Positions 40,801 to 47,404 of a stretch of 64,000 nucleotides of DNA are shown in pieces (positions within the stretch are counted from its first letter, which is position 1; every line of letters starts with the position of its first letter). The stretch covers positions 1 to 64,000 of the forward strand of contig JAUCGA010000001.1 in NCBI GenBank assembly GCA_030377865.1. Reading direction: 5' to 3'. Origin of the DNA: Anaerolineales bacterium HSG25 (GTDB lineage: Bacteria; Chloroflexota; Anaerolineae; 4572-78; J111). The notes beneath the pieces were generated by a model that was not told the DNA's origin, made no database searches, and saw only the letters and a list, made by a program, of their open reading frames with translations. A program made the translations under genes and the position numbers.

Positions 40801-41629
40801 GTCCCAAACGAATATATTGACGAGGGGTATCCTGAGAGATAAAAAACAGGTCAATATCGGAGCTATAATTTAGCTCTCCACCACCTAGTTTACCCATTGC
40901 AATCACCACAAATCCATCGGCTGATGTTTTTGTCTGCTCAGAAACAAGGGTTAAACAGGCTTGAATCATGCTGTCGGTTAGGCACGAGATTTGATTGGTT
41001 ACAGTGGGTAGGTCGAACGAACCGAGTAGGTCTGCTGTGCCAATTCGTAGCAGTTCCCAACGTTGGAAGCGACGCAGGGCATCCAATGCCGGAATAATAT
41101 TGGGATTGAGCGGGGTAAATGAGTTTATCCCTGAAGTTGTGGTTGAGGATTGGCTGGGCAAATATGGTCTAACAATATCTTGAGCAGTTTGATATAATTC
41201 ATCAACCGTTTTAGGCTGAGACAACCGTTTATATTCTGTCAGATGTACAACATGCTCAGGATAACGAAGTAATATTCCGGTTAAAAATTGACTACTAGTA
41301 AATAGAGTGACGAGGATTTCTATGGTACGAGGATTATCTGTTAAATGGTTCAGCAGATGAAGTTGCTCGGTACTGCTGTTGATAAGACGCTCAAAACTGA
41401 CTAAAACATTATCTGGATTGGGAGGCTCGGCTAAGGCTCGCAAAAGGTGAGGCAGGTTATCAGCAAATGCCGAGCGTGTCATCTCATCTTGGGGGATGCT
41501 TCTGATATGTTGATAAGCGCGTTGCCAATCGGAAAAACCAACGGCAGAAAGGCGATGATAGATAGCATTATCATCCAAATCATCATGGTATAATAGTTCA
41601 CGAATTTGATCTGTATTGACTATAGGCAT
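37856..41629 (-). CDS. glnE: GlnE-type glutamine synthetase adenylyltransferase with two inserted ACT-like domains
   Basis: 1257 residues, about 300 longer than usual GlnE. The first nucleotidyltransferase half has IAMGKLGGGELNYSSDIDLF (244-262), MRLRPWGKSGAL and GEGSIRDIEFVTQ (391-403). The second half has LGKAGGREMGFASDIELIFI (981-1000), LRLRPYGKGGAL and GGLVDIEYLIQGLQ. These halves would de-adenylylate and adenylylate glutamine synthetase. Between them, about residues 575-790, lie two ACT-like segments: VTIVGYDYIGELSIICGLLF and LRINAPDTVGFLYEFSNALG, with a basic linker RSKRKRRYR. Tandem ACT domains are typical of the uridylyltransferase GlnD, where they sense glutamine. The insertion suggests direct allosteric control of GlnE. 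No GlnB or GlnA gene is in the window. Confidence 0.93.
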   Translation of the reverse strand: MPIVNTDQIRELLYHDDLDDNAIYHRLSAVGFSDWQRAYQHIRSIPQDEMTRSAFADNLPHLLRALAEPPNPDNVLVSFERLINSSTEQLHLLNHLTDNPRTIEILVTLFTSSQFLTGILLRYPEHVVHLTEYKRLSQPKTVDELYQTAQDIVRPYLPSQSSTTTSGINSFTPLNPNIIPALDALRRFQRWELLRIGTADLLGSFDLPTVTNQISCLTDSMIQACLTLVSEQTKTSADGFVVIAMGKLGGGELNYSSDIDLFFISQDTPRQYIRLGQALIDALARVTSEGFLYRVDMRLRPWGKSGALVSTLDGYLRYLEQDACLWEKQALLKARPVAGNQNLGRIFLRRIQSYIFDISPETVRLEVHALKQRIEKQLKQKGRDWGEVKLGEGSIRDIEFVTQYLQLVYGKTHRTVRSSNTLEALSKLFRQRFITSHEYRVLTNGYIFLRTVEHHLQLIHYRQTHTLPQEPEALNDLAHRLGFKGKNIGARFVNLYQKHTTVIRVVYQQRLTDIDPVKDTVTSISTGISDPNLLPHLIRMHASYVATFSDDDIARHAVLVQKLTSDTPAQIDAVSIEGGYWRVTIVGYDYIGELSIICGLLFVYGFNIVDGHVFSYGPSIDEPPTAPKPRSKRKRRYRPVTKGQFNQSRRKIVDVFTVLPFFDNIPSDCWSLYQKDFIKLSKRLQAGQQREAQAELAKRVALVLQNISEPQTTLLPIDIEIDNEAARRHTVLRINAPDTVGFLYEFSNALGLHGINIRRMGVDTVGNRVQDVLYVTDAHHHKITAPHKQRELRVATALIKQFTNLLPQSPNPESALLHFREFVSQLFTRPNWADELASIEQPEVMRTMVRLLGVSDFLWDDFLRMQYENLFPVVKDVTGLAVKKSKAELREALELILKEKHTEADKRRALNCFKDREMFRIDMRQIQGHIAKFGEFSQELTDLAELIIETAYQIAVKELRTMFDLPYLENRSICPLTICMLGKAGGREMGFASDIELIFIYGGNGQTTGRRVITNAEYFNRLVAKVRDSITTKQEGIFELDLRLRPYGKGGALSVPFAMFEQYFASDGEAWAYERQALIKLRPIVGDDKLGRQILATRDRLLYTGTPFDVSAMRAMRERQLRHLVTAGTFNAKSSSGGLVDIEYLIQGLQITHGHDDSTLRQFNTRAAMKALVESNIIPRENYRSLLDALNFLRQLINALRMVRGNTKDLTMPPHASDEFAFLARRLDYASGNVEQLQQDLIRHTTFVQEINQRLLG

Positions 41630-41649
41630 AAGAATTTTAGTATATTGGA

Positions 41650-41924
41650 CAGAAGTTTATCATTTCAACATGACCAAAACAATATCTGACAGAATTGACA
41701 GGATTACAAGCAAAAAAAATCCTGTTAATCTTGTTAAGGAATCGGGATTAAATAAGTTGCGCGTTTGACTGGGAGCGCTGGCTTCCAGCCGGCATGCCGG
41801 CTGGAAGCCAGCGCTCCAACTCTGAGAACATGCACAAGTTAATTAATGCTCATTCCTAATCTTGTCAAAAATGCTTTTGCTTTTATCAATATATCAGGTC
41901 ATGAATGAAACGACAAACTCTTGA
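41650..41924. repeat. E-family palindromic element, copy E4, split by element J
   Basis: The same shell and CCTGTTAATCTTG core as E3. 119 bp are inserted at 41738-41856. Confidence 0.87.
41738..41856. mobile_element. Element J inserted in E4; perfect 46-bp palindrome core, TAA duplication
   Basis: The ends GGAATCGGGATTAAATAAG and TTAATTAATGCTCATTCC are imperfect inverted repeats. The right end matches that of the remnant at 2203-2532. The core (41772-41817) is a perfect 46-bp palindrome, GGAGCGCTGGCTTCCAGCC and complement around GCATGC. TAA occurs at 41735-41737 and 41857-41859. No coding capacity. Confidence 0.85.
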
Positions 41925-42095
41925 TATATAGTACCCACTCAGTAACTTGACATTTAGAGTTATTCAAGTATAAAAAGTAGTTTAAACTCCCTAATGAATC
42001 GGGAGCAACAGATTTGTTAATCTGCTCGGCATGACACCGTTGCAGGCTTTTTTCGGCATGTAATCTCAAAACTAATAAGGATAGACTAGGGTAAA

Positions 42096-42228
42096 TAGAG
42101 TTGTTCAGTTCTCCATGCTTGTCACGCTACAAGCATGACCTCCACGGCCTCATGTCTGACAAAATTACTGTAGGTGACGCTTGTAGCGTCACGATTATAC
42201 CCATATAGATTAGAACTGAACAGCCCTT
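42096..42228. repeat. F-family palindromic element, copy F2, with 8-bp target duplication
   Basis: The shell GAGTTGTTCAGTTCTCC is mirrored by AGAACTGAACAGCCC. The cargo is GTCACGCTACAAGC and its mirror. AGGGTAAA is duplicated at 42088-42095 and 42229-42236, the second copy just before the ATG of the gene at 42242. Confidence 0.9.
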
Positions 42229-42241
42229 AGGGTAAAGGGCA

Positions 42242-43423
42242 ATGTTCCCTAATGTTTACTCATCACACAAAGCTATGAACACTGAAAAAGAAATTCAACA
42301 ATCAACAGTAATGGTTATTGATGATGCGAGCGATAATCGGCATTTACTAAATCTAATTCTAAAAAAAGAAGGGTTTAAGGTTATGTTAGCCAAAAATGGT
42401 GAAACTAGTTTAGCCGCCCTTGCAGAGGAGCTACCCGATATTATTTTATTAGATATTATGATGCCAGATATATCGGGCTATGATCTATGCAAAAAATTAA
42501 AGGCCGATGAGCGAAATCATGATATTCCCATTATTTTCATTAGTGCTATGAACCAGTCAGTAGATAAGGTTAAGGCATTTTCAGTTGGCGGAGTAGATTA
42601 TATCACCAAACCATTTAATCATACCGAGGTAATTGCTCGAGTTAATGCTCATTTGGATATCCGTCGCCTACAAAAAAAACTTGAGGAAAAAAACTCTCAA
42701 CTTTCTCAAGAAATTTTAGAGCGAAAGGCTGTTGAGGAGGCTCTTCAGCAACAAAATAAAGAGCTAGATGCATTCTCTCATACTGTTGCTCATGATCTAA
42801 AAGGGCCATTAGGCATTGTAGTTGGTTATACCGATTATCTTATCAATGATCCGTCTGGTATGGATAGTGAGGAACTCCTTCCTATTTTTGAGCAGTTGCG
42901 GCAAGCGGGGCAAAAAGCAACCAATATTATTGACGAATTACTACTTTTAGCTGGTGTAAGAAAACAAGAGGTTCAACCTAGTCCAGTTAATATGTTAGAG
43001 ATTATTCGTCAAACTGAAATTCGGTTAGCATTGATGATTGAGGAGTATAAAGCGGAGATAATAGTTGCCGAGGATTGGCCGATTGTAATTGGATATGCAC
43101 CTTGGTTAGAAGAAGTATGGGCCAACTACATCAGTAATGCCCTAAAATATGGTGGATCACCACCAAAAATAGAACTTGGTTATACGGAACAGGATGATGA
43201 CACAGTTCGATTATGGATACGGGATAATGGTATGGGACTTAGCCAAGAAGAGCAATCAATGCTATTTACTGAATTTACTCGATTCAACGAAATTCGATTA
43301 GAAGGAAATGGATTAGGGTTGTCAATTGTACGCCGTATTATGAACCGTCTACAAGGAGATGTAGGTGTAGAAAGTACTGTCGGATATGGAAGTGAATTTT
43401 ATTTTATTCTGCCCAAAGCGTAA
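42242..43423 (+). CDS. Response-regulator/histidine-kinase hybrid
   Basis: 393 residues. REC domain (about 20-140) with VIDDASDNRHLL, phosphoacceptor Asp in ILLDIMMPDISGYD and ITKPFN. A helical linker (LQKKLEEKNSQLSQEILERK), then a HisKA domain with FSHTVAHDLKGPLGIV (His intact) and HATPase_c with N-box NYISNALKYGG, DNGMGLS and NGLGLSIV. Predicted cytoplasmic, with no sensor domain other than REC. The start is uncertain: the first ATG lies a few bases after an F element, and a second in-frame ATG (MNTEKEIQ) at 42275 would give a more usual REC N-terminus. The cognate partner is not known. Confidence 0.93.
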   Translation: MFPNVYSSHKAMNTEKEIQQSTVMVIDDASDNRHLLNLILKKEGFKVMLAKNGETSLAALAEELPDIILLDIMMPDISGYDLCKKLKADERNHDIPIIFISAMNQSVDKVKAFSVGGVDYITKPFNHTEVIARVNAHLDIRRLQKKLEEKNSQLSQEILERKAVEEALQQQNKELDAFSHTVAHDLKGPLGIVVGYTDYLINDPSGMDSEELLPIFEQLRQAGQKATNIIDELLLLAGVRKQEVQPSPVNMLEIIRQTEIRLALMIEEYKAEIIVAEDWPIVIGYAPWLEEVWANYISNALKYGGSPPKIELGYTEQDDDTVRLWIRDNGMGLSQEEQSMLFTEFTRFNEIRLEGNGLGLSIVRRIMNRLQGDVGVESTVGYGSEFYFILPKA

Positions 43424-43424
43424 T

Positions 43425-43561
43425 AAGTCGTTTTCGGAACTAACTTGTTAATGTCATTCCCGCATGCTTTAGGCGGGAATCTAAGCCTACACAGTGGATT
43501 CCCGCTAAAAACGTGCGGGAATGACACATCAAAATTAACACTTTAGAAACGAAAACGACTT
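43425..43561. repeat. I-family palindromic element
   Basis: The shell AAGTCGTTTTCG is mirrored by CGAAAACGACTT. The cargo is GTCATTCCCGC/GCGGGAATGAC. Single copy in the window, between convergent genes. Confidence 0.8.
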
Positions 43562-43570
43562 ATGAACATG

Positions 43571-44587
43571 CTAATTACCGATATATTTTGCGTACAAACT
43601 CCGAGCAATTCCTTCGTCTTCAGTGCCTTTAATAATGGCTCGTCCGTTTAAAAACATAGTTATCTCATAGGCATCAACAGCAAAACGAATCAGATACTCG
43701 TTTTGCGCGATAACTTGTCCGACTTTAGCTAACTGAACAGCTAAATCAGCTAAGGGCAGGTTTTGGTTCCGCAAAGGTCGAATCTGCATGGAATTACGGC
43801 CACATAAATTCACAATTTGTCCGGTCTGGTTTTGGTTCAAAAACTCAAACTCTCTCTGTTGGCAAGCAGGGCAGTTGGGACGAGGGCCGTTGTTCTTAAA
43901 CTGCTCAAAACTATTCATCCACAAATCAACATGAATAATTCCCTGATTGATTTCACCATTCCCCACAAGTAACTTAACCGCTTCCGTCGTACTGATACTC
44001 GCTACTGTTCCTACGACAGAACCGACCACACCCGCGGTGTCACAGGTAGCACTACTACCGGGCAAGGGTATGGTTTCGACCAGACAGCGCAGACAAGCTG
44101 TTTCACCCGGAATAATTGTCTGGCTCATGCCATAACTCGATACCACCCCACTATATATCCACGGAATATTATGTTTGACACAGGCATCATTAAGCAGATA
44201 CCGTGTCTCAAAATTATCGGTACCATCCATCACTAAATCGGCTTGGCTGATGAGTGTTTCGATGTTTTCGGTGTTTACATCAGTCACAATCCCTTCTACC
44301 GTAATTTCACTGTTGATGCGGCGTAACTTGCGTGCCGCGGCGATGGCTTTAGGTAACATATCGGCCAAATCTTGCTCATCAAACAAAAGTTGACGTTGCA
44401 GGTTATTTAGCTCGATAAAATCGCGGTCTACGATGGTTAACTGACCGATTCCGGCACGAGCCAGATGGTTGGCAATGACCGTGCCGGTGGCTCCACAACC
44501 AATAATGACCACCTGAGCCGAGAGGAGTTTCTGTTGTCCAGTTTTCCCAATACCGGGGAAGAGCGTTTGACGGAGATAACGTGACAT
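43571..44587 (-). CDS. ThiF/MoeB/HesA-family adenylyltransferase
   Basis: 338 residues starting MSRYLRQTLFPGIG. The E1-like Rossmann core has IIGCGATGTVIANHL, DRDFIELNNLQRQLLF and DGTDNFETRYLLND. The active-site Cys is in SSATCDTAGVVG, and CLRCL with CPAC binds Zn. The C-terminal extension (about 255-338) is unlike plain MoeB and resembles ThiS-like sequence rather than rhodanese. It activates a ubiquitin-like sulfur carrier. A JAMM peptidase gene lies 208 bp downstream on the same strand, separated by D5, so a sulfur-carrier pathway is likely; the carrier itself is not nearby unless the C-terminus serves. Confidence 0.92.
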   Translation of the reverse strand: MSRYLRQTLFPGIGKTGQQKLLSAQVVIIGCGATGTVIANHLARAGIGQLTIVDRDFIELNNLQRQLLFDEQDLADMLPKAIAAARKLRRINSEITVEGIVTDVNTENIETLISQADLVMDGTDNFETRYLLNDACVKHNIPWIYSGVVSSYGMSQTIIPGETACLRCLVETIPLPGSSATCDTAGVVGSVVGTVASISTTEAVKLLVGNGEINQGIIHVDLWMNSFEQFKNNGPRPNCPACQQREFEFLNQNQTGQIVNLCGRNSMQIRPLRNQNLPLADLAVQLAKVGQVIAQNEYLIRFAVDAYEITMFLNGRAIIKGTEDEGIARSLYAKYIGN

Positions 44588-44602
44588 AAGCACCTAAAAC
44601 AA

Positions 44603-44635
44603 GCTACCCGCAAGTTTAGAACTTACGGGTAGCTT
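44603..44635. repeat. Solo B-type cargo hairpin
   Basis: CTACCCGCAAGTT/AACTTACGGGTAG, a diverged form of the B core, between the ThiF and JAMM genes. Confidence 0.65.
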
Positions 44636-44663
44636 ATCTGCATGCAAACCCTAAAGGTTTCTA

Positions 44664-44752
44664 GTAAAAGTTCAGTAAAGTAGCCCTAGAAACCCGATTT
44701 CTTGAAGAAATCGGGTTTCTGACACTTTCTGGCGAGTTCACTGAATATTTAC
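44664..44752. repeat. D-family palindromic element, copy D5, with 8-bp target duplication
   Basis: The shell GTAAAAGTTCAGTAAAGTAG is mirrored by TTCACTGAATATTTAC. GGTTTCTA is duplicated at 44656-44663 and 44753-44760. Confidence 0.9.
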
Positions 44753-44794
44753 GGTTTCTAAAACTTTTAGGGTTTTGTGTAGGATATTGAATAG

Positions 44795-45223
44795 TTACAG
44801 TTCGTTCTGATCTACGATTTCCAACGGTACAAACTCAAATCGTCGGATACCCTCATCAGCCAAACGCCAAGCGTTGGTGTTAAGGGGCATTTTTTCGTGG
44901 ACAGAAGTAATGAGATAAAAAACTTCTTCCCAAGCGCTTTCCATATCTGTTTGGGACGGAATGGGCGGCCAATCGGGGTGAGAGTGATAGATACCGATAA
45001 TCTCCAACTCTGCGTCATCAGCCGACATCTGGACTTTGGCGAACTCCTCTGGGCTGATGACAAAACGATCAGTTCGGTCTTGATTCTGATTGGTGGCTCG
45101 ACGAACTTCTCGTACAAAACCACCATCAGCAAATTGACCTAATAAAAAACCACAACATTCATGAGGATAGATTTCGGCGGCATGGGTATATATCTGTTTG
45201 AGTTGGGCATCGGTAATTTTCAT
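44795..45223 (-). CDS. JAMM/MPN+ metallopeptidase (M67-like)
   Basis: 142 residues. The Glu of HECCGFLLG and the JAMM core HSHPDWPPIPSQTDM (HxHx7SxxD) form the zinc site. Such bacterial enzymes remove residues from the C-terminus of small sulfur-carrier proteins to expose Gly-Gly. Neighbouring ThiF supports this. A 7-bp gap separates it from the helicase-loader gene, so it could be transcribed with the replication operon. Confidence 0.94.
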   Translation of the reverse strand: MKITDAQLKQIYTHAAEIYPHECCGFLLGQFADGGFVREVRRATNQNQDRTDRFVISPEEFAKVQMSADDAELEIIGIYHSHPDWPPIPSQTDMESAWEEVFYLITSVHEKMPLNTNAWRLADEGIRRFEFVPLEIVDQNEL

Positions 45224-45230
45224 GGCTTAT

Positions 45231-46682
45231 TTATCTTGATGAATTAAATGAGCGTTTATACTTAAAAAATCTAGGCATTTCAGTCGTATTGTCAGGCGCA
45301 CCTCGATAACTGGCGGCAGTTATTTCAAAAACCGTACAGGTTGAGCGGTCAAGAAGCATGGATTTAAGGCGAGGGTGAATATTGGCATTAGTCGCCATAG
45401 TAATCACTGTTGGTTTGTTAGCATGGTAACGATAGTTAAAAATCTGATACAGTTTTTCGGTGGCCCAGGGGGTAGCACTTTCAGTACCTAAATCGTCTAA
45501 AACCAGTAGATGGGTAGTACGTATCTCTTCAAATCGCTTATCATAAGGGGTTAAACTGTTTGGGCTGAACGCCGCCCGAAGATAATCCAACAAGTCTGGC
45601 ACGGTTACAAAGAGAACTGGCTCATGGGGAGTAAAAACATCGTTGGCAATGGCCGCGGCCAAGTGGGTTTTGCCACAACCGTAAGAGCCAGAAAAAAGTA
45701 ACCAGTTTTCTGGCGAATCGGCATAATTTGAGGCTAGGCTGATAGCTCGTTTTAAGTTATCGTTTTGTTTTCGATCTAAATCGCTACGATCTACCAAAAA
45801 CGTATCAAACCGCTTTTTGTTATATAATGGCAAACTCGACAGTTGAGAATAGTTAGAATTAACCCCACTTTGTCGGAAGTCAGGGGCATGTATTTTTTGA
45901 AGTTGAGAGAAACCATCTTCACTCATGCGAGATCGGACTCGTGGGTCAACCTGCTCTAGTTCACAGTTTGTGGTGACAACCGTTGGCAGTTGAGCGTTAT
46001 AGCGATAGTTGAACAGTTGAAATAGTTTTTCTTCCGCCCATGATGTGGGACTATGTGTACCTAAATCGTCTAGAATCAACAGCGGAGCCGTGCGAATTTT
46101 CTCAAAGCGTTCATCGTAACTAGTAGCACTATTTGGCCCAAAGGTGGCTCGCAAATGGTCAAGCAAATCAGGTACGACGACAAAATAGGCCACATCTTCT
46201 TGAGCAATTACATGGTTAGCAATTGCTACAGCTAAATGCGTTTTACCACATCCGTATCCGCCTCGTAAAATTAACCAACCATACGGGTTTTTAGCAAACA
46301 TATGAGCCGCATTATATACTCGTTGTAAATTTTTACGATAAAATTCTGACAGTCCGAACCCTTCCGGCTGAAAGGTGTCAAAGGTAAACCGCCCTAGCTC
46401 ATCTAAACTACTAAGATTTCGTAAGGCATCAAGTTGTCTGGTTTTACTATCAGATTTACGGCAATCGCATAATACAGGCTTTCCAAAATCAGGATGGGTC
46501 ACCGGAAGGTCGCGCCGCAAATAGCCTCTGCCAAGACAATTTGGGCATGGTTCATCATCGGATGTATGTTGAGATAACATAATATCTAACGATGATTTTT
46601 GAGACCTTACTAAGGCAACCTGATGAGGTCTATCGTTTTTCGATTTTTGTATATTTTTCGCAATGTCAGCAATAGAGTTCAT
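45231..46682 (-). CDS. Tandem-domain DnaI/DnaC-like helicase loader
   Basis: 483 residues from MNSIADIAKNIQKSK (the ATG lies 15 bp after the DnaD gene stop). An N-terminal Cys cluster CPNCLGRGYL...CDC (about 46-73) resembles the zinc region of DnaI. Two complete AAA+ domains follow: GGYGCGKTHLAVAIANHV with LLILDDLGTHSP (first), and GSYGCGKTHLAAAIANDV with LLVLDDLGTESA (second), nearly superimposable. Loaders usually have one ATPase domain. Here both keep Walker A and B, and only the first lies behind the zinc region. It is the third gene of the dnaB-dnaD-loader operon. Confidence 0.93.
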   Translation of the reverse strand: MNSIADIAKNIQKSKNDRPHQVALVRSQKSSLDIMLSQHTSDDEPCPNCLGRGYLRRDLPVTHPDFGKPVLCDCRKSDSKTRQLDALRNLSSLDELGRFTFDTFQPEGFGLSEFYRKNLQRVYNAAHMFAKNPYGWLILRGGYGCGKTHLAVAIANHVIAQEDVAYFVVVPDLLDHLRATFGPNSATSYDERFEKIRTAPLLILDDLGTHSPTSWAEEKLFQLFNYRYNAQLPTVVTTNCELEQVDPRVRSRMSEDGFSQLQKIHAPDFRQSGVNSNYSQLSSLPLYNKKRFDTFLVDRSDLDRKQNDNLKRAISLASNYADSPENWLLFSGSYGCGKTHLAAAIANDVFTPHEPVLFVTVPDLLDYLRAAFSPNSLTPYDKRFEEIRTTHLLVLDDLGTESATPWATEKLYQIFNYRYHANKPTVITMATNANIHPRLKSMLLDRSTCTVFEITAASYRGAPDNTTEMPRFFKYKRSFNSSR

Positions 46683-46696
46683 AACAGCAATCTTGG

Positions 46697-47404
46697 TTAG
46701 TGAAGTAATATATCTCGAAATTCGTCCTCGGTGTACCAAGGTTTATCATCTTGGTTAGCTTGGCTCGGTTTGTCTCCGGTGCGGCCTGTTTTGGTCATTT
46801 TTTCTAATACGGCCCGCACGTAATTCCAACGACGGACATTGTTTTCGGCGGCGATTCTAAAGGCTTCTTCAATCCACTCGGTGGGATAAAGTAGCTCGGC
46901 CTCTTTTAGTTCATCAGCCAAAATCGGCGAAATCAGGCCGATGTTATCCTCATATAGTTCAAATATGTTGGCTCGTTTGAGTGGAGTCGCCAGTTCAGTA
47001 TTGGTTTTGGTCACATAGCCCATCTCGCCAGACTCAATCTTTACTTGAGCCTGCCTGCCACGTACACTGTTCAAAAAGTAGAGGTCATGTCGCCCTGCAT
47101 CATCCTCAAGCTGAGTATACAATAGTGTGCCTCGAGTGACAGATTGAAGCAAACCATGCTCAATGGTTTGAGCTACATCATCGCCAAAAAAGGAGATACT
47201 CTGTACTAAGGTTTCATCGCTTAATAGGTCGCTTAAAGAAATAACATGACGTTGATGTCGGGCATGAAGCCATAAAAAATGAAGGGTGATTTTTATCTCA
47301 ATAGGATCGCTGATTTGGGGCAAAAGTTGGGTAAAAAACAGGTCTGGAATCCCAACAAACCGCAACTCTCCATTAGGGAAACCGTTAAAATTAGTGGGCA
47401 TCAA
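46697..47404 (-). CDS. dnaD: DnaD-like replication initiation protein
   Basis: 235 residues. An N-terminal winged-helix-like part (about 10-110) and a C-terminal DnaD/phage replisome-organiser domain with [20 protein letters not shown] and [19 protein letters not shown]. In Firmicutes, DnaD bridges DnaA and the helicase loader. The start overlaps the dnaB stop by 4 bp, so the two are translationally coupled. Confidence 0.92.
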   Translation of the reverse strand: MMPTNFNGFPNGELRFVGIPDLFFTQLLPQISDPIEIKITLHFLWLHARHQRHVISLSDLLSDETLVQSISFFGDDVAQTIEHGLLQSVTRGTLLYTQLEDDAGRHDLYFLNSVRGRQAQVKIESGEMGYVTKTNTELATPLKRANIFELYEDNIGLISPILADELKEAELLYPTEWIEEAFRIAAENNVRRWNYVRAVLEKMTKTGRTGDKPSQANQDDKPWYTEDEFRDILLH

